A stretch of 64,000 nucleotides of DNA, taken from assembly GCA_035297265.1 (NCBI GenBank), contig DATGZH010000017.1, forward strand, positions 1 through 64,000, read 5' to 3'. Shown piece after piece: positions 1 through 8,478 of this stretch. Source of the DNA: DATGZH01 sp035297265. GTDB lineage: Bacteria; Actinomycetota; Acidimicrobiia; Acidimicrobiales; RAAP-2. The notes beneath the pieces are model-generated. The model did not search any database and was not told the origin of the DNA. It saw only the letters and a program-made list of their open reading frames with translations. Position numbers and translations under genes: made by a program. Every line of letters begins with the position of its first letter. Position 1 is the stretch's first letter.

Positions 1-1
1 C

Positions 2-394
2 ATCAACAACGCCCTCTCCGGTGACTACGAGGCGGTCGAATGGCGCCAGTTCGGGGCGGTCACCCCCGACCTCAACTACATCTGGTGGAGCCCGACGACG
101 GCCAACGCCAACGGGCTCTCGATCAACATGGCCCGCAACTCGGACACCCGGATGGAGCAGGCCCTCCAGCTCGGGCGGACCACGCTCAGCGCCTCGCAGC
201 GGGTGGCCGCCTACAAGCGGGTGAACCAGCTCCTGGCCCAGGACATCCCCTACGTCTGGAACGACCGGGCCGTGTGGGCGGTGGTCTCGAAGCCGAGCGT
301 CCAGAACTGGAACAACCCCACGACCCCTACGGGCGCGAAGGCCTATGGCATGATCGGCGGCAGCATCTGGCCGACACAGATCTGGTTGAGCTGA
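2..394 (+). CDS. ABC transporter substrate-binding protein, family 5 (3' end only)
   Basis: Only the last 130 residues are in the window; the reading frame enters from the left edge. The visible part contains 'PDLNYIWWSP', 'RMEQALQLGRTTLSASQRVAAYKRVNQLLAQ' style helices and 'DIPYVWNDRAVWAVV'. This is the usual end of peptide/nickel-type (SBP_bac_5) solute-binding proteins, where a final helix pairs with a strand lining the ligand pocket. Such proteins sit outside the membrane and deliver oligopeptides or similar solutes to a permease. No permease gene follows, so the rest of the transporter must lie upstream. The substrate cannot be told from this fragment. A 73-bp gap separates it from the two-component genes. 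Confidence 0.8.
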   Translation: MNNALSGDYEAVEWRQFGAVTPDLNYIWWSPTTANANGLSINMARNSDTRMEQALQLGRTTLSASQRVAAYKRVNQLLAQDIPYVWNDRAVWAVVSKPSVQNWNNPTTPTGAKAYGMIGGSIWPTQIWLS

Positions 395-467
395 TGCCGA
401 ACCATGACCGTACGAAGGCGCACCGGTCGGCCGGGAGGGGGTCGCCGAGCGAGGTGAACAGGACCCG

Positions 468-1151
468 ATGAGCGCCCGCATACTGGTGGTCGAAGACGAC
501 GAGCGGATCCGCTCCTCGATGCGCCTCGCCCTCGAGGGCGAGGGCTACGACGTCGACGAGGCGGAGAGCGGCGAGGACGCCCTCGACCACTTCTCGGCCC
601 AGTCCTCCGACGTCGCCCTCATCGACCTCATGCTGCCGGGCATGGACGGGTTCGAGTGCTGCCGGGCCCTCCGCCGCCAGAGCGCCGTGCCGATCATCAT
701 CGTCACCGCCCGGACCGACACCCACGACGTCGTGGCCGGCCTCGAGGCCGGGGCCGACGACTACGTCACGAAGCCGTTCGTGGCCAAGGAGCTCGGGGCC
801 CGCATTCGGGCGCTCCTCCGGCGGGCCCGGCCGGCCGAGGACGAACCCAAGGTGCTCACGTTCGGCGACCTCGAGCTCCTCCCCGACCAGGGGGTGCTGC
901 GCCGCCGGGACGGCGAGGAGATCCACTGCACCCGCACGGAGTTCCGGCTCCTCTGCGAGCTGGCCGCCAACCCCAACAAGGTCCTGAGCCGCGAGCAGCT
1001 GCTCGACCGGGTGTGGGGCTACGACTACTTCGGCGACGGTCGACTCGTCGACGTCCACATCCGACGGCTGCGGACCAAGGTGGAGCCCGACCCGGCGCTC
1101 CCCCGCCACATCCTCACCGTCCGCGGGATGGGCTACAAGCTGGTCCCCTGA
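468..1151 (+). CDS. OmpR-family response regulator (MtrA-like)
   Basis: This 227-residue protein has an N-terminal receiver domain (about 1-120) with acidic pocket D10/D11, phospho-acceptor D53 in 'LIDLMLPG', T80 and K102 in 'DDYVTKPF'. A winged-helix DNA-binding domain follows (about 128-227) with 'YDYFGDGRLVDVHIRRLR' and 'TVRGMGYKLVP'. It is therefore a phosphorylation-controlled transcription regulator. The kinase gene starts one base after its stop and a GerMN lipoprotein follows the kinase. That order is the one seen for mtrA-mtrB-lpqB in actinobacteria, where the system controls cell-wall and division genes. Assignment to MtrA rather than another OmpR regulator rests on context, so no symbol is given. 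Confidence 0.9.
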   Translation: MSARILVVEDDERIRSSMRLALEGEGYDVDEAESGEDALDHFSAQSSDVALIDLMLPGMDGFECCRALRRQSAVPIIIVTARTDTHDVVAGLEAGADDYVTKPFVAKELGARIRALLRRARPAEDEPKVLTFGDLELLPDQGVLRRRDGEEIHCTRTEFRLLCELAANPNKVLSREQLLDRVWGYDYFGDGRLVDVHIRRLRTKVEPDPALPRHILTVRGMGYKLVP

Positions 1152-1152
1152 C

Positions 1153-2682
1153 ATGTCGACGAACGGCTCGGCGGACGACCGCGGAGGCCGACGTCGGCAC
1201 ATCGGGCGCCCCGGCTGGGGCCGCCTCTCACAGCGACCGGGTCTGCGGGCCCGGGTCACCCTCATGTTCGGCCTGGGCGCCCTCGTCCTCTCGGTCGCCA
1301 TGGGCTCCCTCGCCTACTTCACCGCCCGCCACTACCTCCTCTCGGACCAGGAGAACGCGGCGAAGAAGGTGGCCTTCCAGAGCGCCCGCTACGTCCAGGG
1401 GGCGCTGCCCGGCAACGCCGACATCACGGGCCTCCTGGAGAGCCTCGACGCCGGCGCCGGCGTGGCCTCGCACTCGGTCCTGTACCACAACGGCGGCTGG
1501 TACTCCTCGGTCACCTCGGTCAGCCAGCAGGCCCTGTCGCCGGCGCTGAAGGGCCTGGTGCGCTCCGGCACCCCGGCCACCCAGAACTTCACGCTGAACG
1601 GCGCGCCGCAGATCGCCGTCGGCGTGCCGATCCCCTCGGTCAAGGCCGACTACTTCGAGATCTTCAACGTCTCGGACCTGGCCCACACCCTGCGGGTGCT
1701 CGCCCTCACCCTCTTCGGCGCCGGCCTCATCACCACTGCGCTCGGCTACGCCCTCGGGCGCTCGGCGAGCGGGCGTTCGCTGCGCCCGTTGAACAGCGTG
1801 TCGCGCGCCGCCATGGCCATCGCCGGCGGGAACCTCCGGACCCGCCTGCCCGCGGCCTCCGACGACCCGGACCTCGCCGGCCTCACCCTCTCGTTCAACC
1901 GCATGGTCGACCAGCTGCAGGAACGGATCGAACGCGAGACCCGCTTCACCTCCGACGTGAGCCACGAGCTGCGCTCGCCCCTCACGACGCTCTCCGCCTC
2001 GGTCGAGGTCCTCGAGTCCCACCGCGACGAGCTGTCGACGCGGGACCGCCGGGCCCTCGACCTCCTGGCGGCCGACCTCCGGCGGTTCCAGCGGATGGTC
2101 GACGAGCTGCTCGAGATCTCCCGCTCCGACACCGGCTCGGCCGAGCTGTGGCTGGAGGACGTCGACGCCGACGAGCTCGTCCGCCGGGCCGTGGCGGTGA
2201 GCGTGGCCAACCTCCGGCGGCCCGAAGAGGCGCAGGCCGACGGCGTTCCCACCATCGACGTCGACGCGGTGGCCGGCGTGCGCCTCCGGGTCGACAAGCG
2301 ACGCTTCGAGCGGATCATGGCCAACCTGCTCGAGAACGCCTACAACTACGGCGGCGGCGCCACCAGGGTCACGGCCGAGCCCGGTCCGGTCCGCCACGGC
2401 CAGCCGACCGTGCGGGTCTCGGTCGAAGACCACGGACCGGGTCTCGCCCCGGGCGAGCGGGCGAAGGTCTTCGAGCGCTTCTACCGGGGCCAGGCGGCGG
2501 GCCGTCGGGGCACCGGCACCGGCACCGGCCTCGGCCTCGCCCTCGTGGCCGAGCACGTCCGGCTGAACGGGGGGAAGGTCTGGGCCGAGGCCGGCGACGA
2601 GGGCGGCGCCCGCTTCGTGGTGGAGCTCCCGGTGACGACCGACAGCGAAGGACCGCGCCTCGACGAGTGGGAGCCGGTGTGA
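1153..2682 (+). CDS. Sensor histidine kinase (MtrB-like)
   Basis: A 509-residue membrane kinase. A basic N-terminus precedes a first membrane segment (about 36-57), an extracytoplasmic sensor region of about 120 residues and a second membrane segment (about 181-202). Then come a HAMP linker, a HisKA domain with H271 in 'SDVSHELRSPLTTL', and an HATPase_c domain with the N-box at N395 ('NLLENAYNYGGG'), 'DHGPGLAPGERAKVFERFY' and a 'GTGTGLGLAL' G-box. It should autophosphorylate and pass phosphate to the regulator encoded one base upstream. The lipoprotein gene starts within its stop codon (GTGA), so all three are probably cotranslated. The 'SDVSHELR-PLTT' signature resembles mycobacterial MtrB, though the sensor region is short. 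Confidence 0.9.
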   Translation: MSTNGSADDRGGRRRHIGRPGWGRLSQRPGLRARVTLMFGLGALVLSVAMGSLAYFTARHYLLSDQENAAKKVAFQSARYVQGALPGNADITGLLESLDAGAGVASHSVLYHNGGWYSSVTSVSQQALSPALKGLVRSGTPATQNFTLNGAPQIAVGVPIPSVKADYFEIFNVSDLAHTLRVLALTLFGAGLITTALGYALGRSASGRSLRPLNSVSRAAMAIAGGNLRTRLPAASDDPDLAGLTLSFNRMVDQLQERIERETRFTSDVSHELRSPLTTLSASVEVLESHRDELSTRDRRALDLLAADLRRFQRMVDELLEISRSDTGSAELWLEDVDADELVRRAVAVSVANLRRPEEAQADGVPTIDVDAVAGVRLRVDKRRFERIMANLLENAYNYGGGATRVTAEPGPVRHGQPTVRVSVEDHGPGLAPGERAKVFERFYRGQAAGRRGTGTGTGLGLALVAEHVRLNGGKVWAEAGDEGGARFVVELPVTTDSEGPRLDEWEPV

Positions 2683-3281
2683 GGCTGACCGGGACGAGTC
2701 GGCCGATCGCCGCCCTGCTCACGCTGGTCGCCGTGGCCCTCCTCGCCACGGCCTGCGGCGTGCCGAACGACGCCGCGCCGAACCCGATCCCGACGAACCA
2801 GGTGCCGGCCCGGCTCCTCAACCCCTCCCCGCCGACCTCGACAGTGACGACCGAGACCGGTGGGGTGACCGAGCCCGTCTACTTCATCGACCCGAACGGC
2901 TTCCTCGTGGCCACCAACCGGGTCTTCCGCCCGCCGGGCTCCCTCGAGGCGGTCCTCGACACGCTCCTCCTCGGGCCGTCGGTCTCCGAGTCGGCGATGA
3001 ACATCACGACGGCCATCCCGAACGGCGTCCAGCTCTACTCGGCCAGCTACAGCAAGGGGCTGGCGACCGTGAACTTCAACCCGGCGTTCGGCTTCATCGT
3101 CGGCCACCCCCAGGTGCTGGCGGTGTCGCAGGTCGTCTACACGGTGGCCCACCTCGAGGGCCTCACCACCCGGGTGGCCTTCCAGCTGGGCGGGGTGCCC
3201 GTCGAGGTGCCCATCGGCACCGGCGTCCAGACCAGCCGGCCGGTCACCGTGGCCGACTACCCCATGCCGGCCTCGTCCTGA
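2679..3281 (+). CDS. GerMN-domain lipoprotein (LpqB-like N-terminal module)
   Basis: This 200-residue protein starts at GTG 2679, overlapping the kinase stop as GTGA; this start places a clear lipoprotein signal at the front, with a hydrophobic stretch and the acylation cysteine C26 in 'LLATACG'. A proline/threonine-rich linker is followed by a GerMN-type domain (about 70-190: 'YFIDPNGFLVATNRVF', 'LLLGPSVSES', 'SYSKGLATVNFN', 'VVYTVAHLEGLTTRVAF'). In mycobacteria LpqB is a lipoprotein that modulates the MtrAB system. LpqB is far longer, with a C-terminal propeller that is absent here. I infer an envelope-anchored accessory of the adjacent two-component pair. Confidence 0.85.
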   Translation: MRLTGTSRPIAALLTLVAVALLATACGVPNDAAPNPIPTNQVPARLLNPSPPTSTVTTETGGVTEPVYFIDPNGFLVATNRVFRPPGSLEAVLDTLLLGPSVSESAMNITTAIPNGVQLYSASYSKGLATVNFNPAFGFIVGHPQVLAVSQVVYTVAHLEGLTTRVAFQLGGVPVEVPIGTGVQTSRPVTVADYPMPASS

Positions 3282-3294
3282 GCCCGCCGTCGGC

Positions 3295-3711
3295 TCAGCC
3301 GGCCTCCTGCCAGTCGACGCGCGGGGCGCTCGACCAGAGGTGCTCGAGGTCGTAGTAGGTGCGGGTCTCGTCCAAGAAGACGTGGACCACGAAGTCCCCG
3401 TAGTCCATGAGCACCCACGTGCCGTCCCGGAGGCCCTCGACGCTCGCCGGTGATTGGCCGCCGGCCGCCTTCACCTTCTCCTCGACCTCCTCGACGACCG
3501 TGCGCACCTGCCGGGTGTTGTGACCGCTCGTCACGACGAACGCGTCGACCACGCCGAGGAGCTCGCCCATCGAGAGGACGACGGTGTCCTCGCCCAGCTT
3601 GGCGTCGGCCGCCCGGGCGGCCACGAGGGCGGCCGGCGGGACGGGCGTCGGCTCGTCGACCGGGGAGGTGTCACCGCCGGTCGCCGGTGACACCGGGGCC
3701 TCTTGGTTCAC
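3295..3711 (-). CDS. rsfS: Ribosomal silencing factor RsfS
   Basis: A 138-residue protein of the RsfS/Iojap family, which binds uL14 on the 50S subunit and blocks subunit joining when nutrients are scarce. The core (about 25-135) shows 'DTVVLSMGELLGVVDAFVV', 'SGHNTRQVRTVVEEVEE' and the characteristic 'WVLMDYGDFVVHVFLDETRTYYDLEHLW'-type ending, here followed by a short tail. I chose GTG 3711 because a good ribosome-binding site (GAGGGG) lies just upstream; a longer ATG form from 3753 would overlap the preceding gene. The order nadD, small membrane gene, rsfS matches the nadD-rsfS pairing common in bacteria. Confidence 0.92.
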   Translation of the reverse strand: MNQEAPVSPATGGDTSPVDEPTPVPPAALVAARAADAKLGEDTVVLSMGELLGVVDAFVVTSGHNTRQVRTVVEEVEEKVKAAGGQSPASVEGLRDGTWVLMDYGDFVVHVFLDETRTYYDLEHLWSSAPRVDWQEAG

Positions 3712-3718
3712 CGGCCCC

Positions 3719-4003
3719 TCAATGCAAGACGTCCAGCACCGCGACGGCGGCACCGAGGGTGCCCGCGAGGACGGCGAGGCCCGAGGCGGCGAGCAGCCGG
3801 CGATGTCGCCGGGCCTGCCGCCGTTCCGCGACCACCTCGACCCGGGAGGGCGCGGGCGCCGGGACCACGGCGCGCACCTCGTCGACCGGCGGGGGTGGTG
3901 CGAGGCCCGACGGCACCGGGGCCGGCGGGCGGAGAACCGGCAACGCGACGGCGTCGGGCCGCAGTCGGGTGAGCTCTGCGGTGTCGGCGCTCGTCGGGGT
4001 CAT
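3719..4003 (-). CDS. Small single-pass membrane protein between nadD and rsfS
   Basis: A 94-residue protein whose ATG overlaps the nadD stop codon by four bases (ATGA) and which ends 7 bp before rsfS, so it is almost certainly translated as part of that operon. The N-terminal two-thirds is proline/alanine-rich and presumably disordered. A basic stretch ('RRQARRHRRLL') precedes one membrane helix (about 72-92) at the C-terminus. Some actinobacteria carry a LytR-type envelope gene at this place; this protein is far too short for that and shows no enzyme motif. Function unknown. The tail-anchored topology is inferred from the hydrophobicity pattern only. Confidence 0.7.
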   Translation of the reverse strand: MTPTSADTAELTRLRPDAVALPVLRPPAPVPSGLAPPPPVDEVRAVVPAPAPSRVEVVAERRQARRHRRLLAASGLAVLAGTLGAAVAVLDVLH

Positions 4004-4629
4004 CTGCCGACAGCGTACAGACCGTGGCGGCGGATGCAACGGACCACGGCCGGGGGCACGAGGCCGTCCAGGGGCCGACCCTTGGCCACCAGGGCCCGCA
4101 CCTCCGAGCTCGAGACGTCCACCCCGGGGCCGCTCACCTGGACGGCCCGCCAGCCGGGGGGCACGGCGGCCGCCTCGCTCCCGGGCCTGGTCACGACGGC
4201 GAGGGTCACGAGGCGGGCGAGCTCTTCGGGGCGGCACCAGGTGGCGAGGCTCCCGACCAGGTCGGCCCCGACGAGGAGGAAGAGCTCGGGCGCCGGCACC
4301 CCCCGGGCGACGGCCTCGGCGACGAGACCCTCGGCCGTCTCGACCGTGTAGCTCGGGCCGCCCCGCTCGATCTCGAGCCGGCTCGCCTCGAGCCCGTCGT
4401 GGCCCACCACCGCGGCCGCCGTCATCTCGAAGCGCACCTCGGCCGGGCTGACGGGTCGGGTCGGCGCCTTCTGCCAGGGCTCGTTGGCCACGACGAGGAG
4501 CACCCGGTCGAGGCCGAGCTGCCGCCGGCAGGCCACGGCCGCCGCCATGTGGCCGGCGTGGGGCGGGTCGAACGTCCCGCCGAAGAGCCCGAGACGAGGG
4601 GGTCGGTCGGCGGCGGGCGGGCTGGCCAC
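4000..4629 (-). CDS. nadD: Nicotinate-nucleotide adenylyltransferase
   Basis: A 209-residue enzyme that joins nicotinate mononucleotide and ATP to give deamido-NAD in NAD synthesis. The nucleotidyltransferase fold is marked by 'GLFGGTFDPPHAGH' (about 15-27), containing the (H/T)xGH catalytic motif, and by the late 'SSSEVR' motif that contacts ATP phosphates, equivalent to the usual ISSTxIR. 'FLLVGADLVGSLATW' matches the family's GxD segment. Length is normal. It is the first gene of the nadD-membrane protein-rsfS operon, and in other actinobacteria it directly follows proA. Here about 10 kb of other genes separates proA from nadD. Confidence 0.95.
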   Translation of the reverse strand: MASPPAADRPPRLGLFGGTFDPPHAGHMAAAVACRRQLGLDRVLLVVANEPWQKAPTRPVSPAEVRFEMTAAAVVGHDGLEASRLEIERGGPSYTVETAEGLVAEAVARGVPAPELFLLVGADLVGSLATWCRPEELARLVTLAVVTRPGSEAAAVPPGWRAVQVSGPGVDVSSSEVRALVAKGRPLDGLVPPAVVRCIRRHGLYAVGR

Positions 4630-4692
4630 GCAGCGACACTACGACGGGCGCTCGGCGCGGCCCGCCCGAGCGCACGTCCTACGCTCTGAACC

Positions 4693-6075
4693 GTGGAGGA
4701 GCCAGGGACCCCCGAGACCGAGCGCCGCGGCCCGGCCGGGGCCGGCTGGTCGGCCACGTCGTGGCGCCAGCACCCGGCGGCCCAGCAGCCCGAGTGGCCC
4801 GACCAGGAGCTCCTGAAGCGGGTCGAGACCCACCTAGCGGCGCTCCCGCCGCTCGTGTTCGCCGGCGAGGCCCGCCACCTGCGCCGGGCCCTGGCCGAGG
4901 TGGCCGACGGCCGGGCCTTCGTGCTCCAGGCTGGCGACTGCGCCGAGTCCTTCGCCGAGTTCTCGGCCGACGGCATCCGGGACAAGCTCCGCATCATCCT
5001 GCAGATGGCCGTGGCCCTCACCTACGCCGCGGGGGTCCCGGTCGTAAAGGTCGGTCGCATGGCCGGCCAGTTCGCCAAGCCCCGGTCGGCCCCGACCGAA
5101 CGGGTCGGCGAGCTCGAGCTGGCGGCGTTCCGCGGCCACATGGTGAACGATGAGGCCTTCGACGCCGACGCCCGCCGACCCGACCCCGAGCGCCTCGTCT
5201 CCGCCTACCACCAGGCGGCGTCCACCCTCAACCTCGTCAGGGCCTTCACGAAGGGCGGCTTCGCCGACCTCTCGCAGGTGCACAGCTGGAACCAGGAGTT
5301 CGTGGCCTCCTCGGCCGAGGGTCGCCGCTACGAGCGCATCGCCGCGGAGATCGACCGGGCGCTGCGCTTCATGGCGGCGTGCGGCATCGACCTCCTGGCC
5401 GAGGGCAGCCTGCACCAGGTGGACTTCTGGACCTGCCACGAGGCGCTGATCCTCCACTACGAAGAGGCGCTCACCCGACGCGACTCGCTCACCGGCGACT
5501 GGTACGACTGCTCGGCCCACATGCTCTGGGTGGGCGACCGGACGCGCCAGCTCGACGGCGCGCACCTGGAGTTCCTCTCGGGGGTGCACAACCCGGTCGG
5601 CGCCAAGATCGGGCCGAGCGCCACGCCCGACGAGGTGGTGGCGCTGTGCGAGCGCCTCGACCCCGAGCGGGTCCCCGGCCGCCTGACGCTCATCACCCGC
5701 CTCGGCGCGGACAAGGTCGAGTCGCACCTGCCGCCGCTCCTCGCCGCCGTGCGGGCGGCCGGACACCCGGTGGTGTGGGCCTGCGATCCGATGCACGGCA
5801 ACACGTTCCTCTCCGACGGCCGCAAGACCCGCCGCTTCGACGACATCCTGGCCGAGCTGCGCTCCTTCTTCGCCGTACACCGGGCCGAGGGCACCTGGCC
5901 CGGCGGCGTCCACGTCGAGCTGACGGGCGACGACGTGACCGAGTGCCTCGGCGGGGCCGAGGAGATCGTCGAGGGCGACCTGCATCAGCGCTACACGACG
6001 ATCTGTGACCCCCGGCTGAACGCCCGCCAGTCGCTCGACCTCGCCTTCCGGGTGGCCGAGCTGCTGCGGGACTGA
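4693..6075 (+). CDS. Class II 3-deoxy-7-phosphoheptulonate (DAHP) synthase
   Basis: A 460-residue class II (plant/mycobacterial type) DAHP synthase, which condenses phosphoenolpyruvate and erythrose-4-phosphate in the first step of the shikimate pathway. The metal ligands are visible: the cysteine of 'LQAGDCAESF' (C83), the histidine of 'CDPMHGNTF', the glutamate of 'GVHVELTGDDVTE' and the aspartate of 'TTICDPRLNARQSLDL'. The phosphate-binding segment 'VVKVGRMAGQFAKPRS' is also intact. Length is essentially that of mycobacterial AroG (about 460). The start is GTG 4693, divergent from nadD with only 63 bp between them, so the two promoters must share that space. No other aromatic-pathway gene is nearby. 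Confidence 0.95.
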   Translation: MEEPGTPETERRGPAGAGWSATSWRQHPAAQQPEWPDQELLKRVETHLAALPPLVFAGEARHLRRALAEVADGRAFVLQAGDCAESFAEFSADGIRDKLRIILQMAVALTYAAGVPVVKVGRMAGQFAKPRSAPTERVGELELAAFRGHMVNDEAFDADARRPDPERLVSAYHQAASTLNLVRAFTKGGFADLSQVHSWNQEFVASSAEGRRYERIAAEIDRALRFMAACGIDLLAEGSLHQVDFWTCHEALILHYEEALTRRDSLTGDWYDCSAHMLWVGDRTRQLDGAHLEFLSGVHNPVGAKIGPSATPDEVVALCERLDPERVPGRLTLITRLGADKVESHLPPLLAAVRAAGHPVVWACDPMHGNTFLSDGRKTRRFDDILAELRSFFAVHRAEGTWPGGVHVELTGDDVTECLGGAEEIVEGDLHQRYTTICDPRLNARQSLDLAFRVAELLRD

Positions 6076-6161
6076 AGGCGCACCGCCCCCCACCTGGGCC
6101 GGCGCCGGGAGCCGGGGGGGTCATTGCTTCCGGGTGGCCCGCCCTATTTACTGGATGGACC

Positions 6162-7619
6162 GTGAGCCGTCGTCTCCGGTCCGTTGTCGGCCCGCCCTCT
6201 GCACCCCTCCGCCACGCCGCGCCGTGGCGCTGGTGGCGCGCGCCGCTCGCCGTCCTCTTCGCGGTCGGGCTCCTCGTCGGGGTGGGCGCCGGCCCGGCGG
6301 CGTCGCCGGCCGGGGCACAGGACATCGTCAAGCCGGTCAACGCCTACTGGCTCGTGGCCAGCGACGGCGGCATCTTCTCCTTCGGCGGCGCCGGCTACTA
6401 CGGCTCGATGGGGGGCCAGCCCCTCAACAAGCCCATCGTGGGTATGGCGGGGACGGCCGACAGCAAGGGCTACTGGCTCGTGGCGAGCGACGGCGGCATC
6501 TTCGCCTTCGGCGACGCCAACTTCTGGGGCTCCACCGGCTCGATGAGGCTCAACCAGCCCGTCGTCGGGATGACCGCCACCCCCGACGGCCGGGGCTACT
6601 GGCTCGTGGCAAGCGACGGCGGCATCTTCGCCTTCGGCGACGCCAACTTCTGGGGCTCGACCGGCTCGATGACCCTCAACGAGCCCATCGTCGGGATGGC
6701 CGCCACCCCCGACGGTCAGGGCTACACGCTCGTGGCGAGCGACGGCGGCATCTTCGCCTTCGGCGACGCCCGTTACTACGGCTCCCTCGGCGGCGTCCCG
6801 CTCGCCCACCCCGTCGTGGCCATGGCCTATTCGCCGGACGGGAAGGGGTACTGGTTCACCGACAGCAACGGCGCGGTCTCGGCCTACGGCGACGCCGCCT
6901 ACTGGGGCTCCGCCCCGCAGGTGCTGAACGAACCGGTCGTGACCATGGCCGAGGCCACGGGGACCGGGTCGTTCTCCTTCGGGGGCTACCCCTCGGGCTC
7001 CTACGGCTACGACGTCTCCAACTACCAGTGCAACGCCCTCCCGACGGGCGACCACACGATCGGCGTCGTCGAGGTCGAGGGCCAGTCGTTCGGCTCGGTC
7101 AACCCTTGCCTCTCCGACGAGGCGGCCTGGGCCGGGGCCGGCCTCAACCTGTACGTGTACCTCACCTTCGGCAACGCCGCGACGAGCGGTGACCCGGCGT
7201 GTGGCACCGACCAGGCCTGCAACTACGGCTTCGCCGCGGCGCAGGACGCCTTCGTGAAGGCCGAGGACACCGGCATCGAGACCGGGGTGACCTGGTGGCT
7301 CGACGTGGAGGTCAACACCAGCTGGTCCAACGACACCTCGGAGAACGCGCTCCTCGTAAAGGGGGCCATCGACGGACTCCACGCCGAGGGCCTCAACAAC
7401 GTCGGCATCTACGCCAGCCCGGGTAACTGGAACAACATCGTCGGCGACTACCAACCGGCCGTCGCCTACTGGATGGCGTGGTGGTCGGGTCAGGGTGGCG
7501 CCTACAACTGCGCCAATGCCGCCACCACGTGGGCCAACGAGCAACTCCCCAACGGTCCCATCGTCCTCACCCAGTACTCGGACAACGTGGGCGGCTTCGA
7601 CGGCGACTACGCCTGCTGA
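6162..7619 (+). CDS. Secreted protein with five 42-residue repeats and a GH25/DUF1906-like C-terminal domain
   Basis: A 485-residue protein from GTG 6162. Residues 1-52 form a long signal peptide (arginine-rich start, hydrophobic core about 27-45, probable cleavage after 'AGA'). From residue 62 there are five tandem units of about 42 residues with the pattern 'YWLVASDGGIFAFGDA' followed by 'GS.GS..LN.P.VGM.ATPDG', likely blades of a propeller or beta-solenoid. The last 210 residues begin 'YGYDVSNYQ' and contain 'TWWLDVEVNTSW' and 'IYASPGNW', resembling lysozyme-like (GH25/DUF1906) barrels that act on peptidoglycan. I infer an exported wall-binding or wall-cutting protein. The enzyme assignment is moderate; the active-site acid pair was not confirmed. 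Confidence 0.75.
   Translation: MSRRLRSVVGPPSAPLRHAAPWRWWRAPLAVLFAVGLLVGVGAGPAASPAGAQDIVKPVNAYWLVASDGGIFSFGGAGYYGSMGGQPLNKPIVGMAGTADSKGYWLVASDGGIFAFGDANFWGSTGSMRLNQPVVGMTATPDGRGYWLVASDGGIFAFGDANFWGSTGSMTLNEPIVGMAATPDGQGYTLVASDGGIFAFGDARYYGSLGGVPLAHPVVAMAYSPDGKGYWFTDSNGAVSAYGDAAYWGSAPQVLNEPVVTMAEATGTGSFSFGGYPSGSYGYDVSNYQCNALPTGDHTIGVVEVEGQSFGSVNPCLSDEAAWAGAGLNLYVYLTFGNAATSGDPACGTDQACNYGFAAAQDAFVKAEDTGIETGVTWWLDVEVNTSWSNDTSENALLVKGAIDGLHAEGLNNVGIYASPGNWNNIVGDYQPAVAYWMAWWSGQGGAYNCANAATTWANEQLPNGPIVLTQYSDNVGGFDGDYAC
6345..6965 (+). repeat. Five tandem 126-bp coding repeats
   Basis: Inside the secreted protein gene, units begin at 6345, 6471, 6597, 6723 and 6849, each 126 bp (42 codons) except the shorter, most diverged last one. 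Units 2 and 3 are nearly identical at DNA level, which suggests recent duplication or conversion. Each encodes the motif 'VASDGGIFAFGDA' or a variant. Confidence 0.9.
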
Positions 7620-7791
7620 GGAACGCCGCGCCGGGTCGGGGACCCGGACCGAGGGCGGGCACGCGGACTTCCGCGGGAGCCCACGCCCATGATGACAACG
7701 CCGGGCGGTCCACTTGCGTTACACCCCTCCTGAGCTGGGATGGGACACCCCAAACGCAGTGGACGGGCCCGGCGGATGGTGTTTTGCTGGG

Positions 7792-8478
7792 GTGGTGCTG
7801 GGACGGGTGAAGCCGCCGACGGGGGCCGGCCGGGCCACCGATCCTCGGGGTCGGAGCGGCGGCCGCACGGGGGTCCGGCAAGAGGACACCACCTCGGCCG
7901 CCACGTTCGTCGCCCTCCTCGACGCGGCCCAGCGGGGCGAGGAGGACGCCTACGCGGTGATCTGGCGGCGCTGCCAGCCGTCCCTCCTCCGCTACCTGCG
8001 GGTGAAGGCCGGTCCGGTGGCCGACGACCTCGCGGCCGAGACGTGGCTCCAGGTCGTCCGGGCGCTGCCGCGCTTCGAAGGCGGCGAAGGTGAGTTCCGG
8101 GCCTGGCTGTTCACGATCGCCCGCAACCGTCACATCGACTGGCGCAGGCGGGCGTCGCGTCGCAAGGAGACGCTGACCGACACCAAGTACCTCGAGATCG
8201 AGCGGTCGGCCGAGGACGTGACGTCCTCGGCCGAGGCGAGGATGTCGACCGACCGGGCGCTGGCGTTGATCGCCACGTTGCCGCCGAGCCAGGCCGAGGC
8301 CGTGATGCTCCGCGAGGTCGTCGGTCTCTCGGTGGCCGACACGGCCAAGGTCATGAACCGGCCGGCCGGCACGGTGCGGGTGCTCTGCCACCGCGGCCTG
8401 CACCGACTGGCCGAGACGCTCGAGTCCGAGCTCGCGCACGAGACGGCCGACGGCCACCTGGGGCGGTTGAGCGGATGA
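7792..8478 (+). CDS. RNA polymerase sigma factor, ECF type
   Basis: A sigma-70 family regulator of about 228 residues. Region 2 is recognisable in 'PSLLRYLRVKAGPVADDLAAE' and 'RAWLFTIARNRHIDWRRR'. Region 4 is the helix-turn-helix 'ALIATLPPSQAEAVMLREV' to 'GTVRVLCHRGLHRLAE'. The start is uncertain: in-frame GTG codons at 7792, 7795 and 7807 are candidates, and a TTG lies further up at 7714. None has a strong ribosome-binding site. The next gene begins within this stop codon (ATGA) and encodes a membrane protein placed where an anti-sigma factor is normally found, so the pair probably forms a signal-responsive switch. The regulon is unknown. Confidence 0.88.
   Translation: MVLGRVKPPTGAGRATDPRGRSGGRTGVRQEDTTSAATFVALLDAAQRGEEDAYAVIWRRCQPSLLRYLRVKAGPVADDLAAETWLQVVRALPRFEGGEGEFRAWLFTIARNRHIDWRRRASRRKETLTDTKYLEIERSAEDVTSSAEARMSTDRALALIATLPPSQAEAVMLREVVGLSVADTAKVMNRPAGTVRVLCHRGLHRLAETLESELAHETADGHLGRLSG

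Noticed and set aside
6076..6161. C-run/G-run stretch after DAHP synthase as a terminator, and TTGCTT/TATTTA as a promoter
   Set aside because: The stem pairs imperfectly, and the two promoter boxes are only 15 bp apart; neither is strong enough to list.
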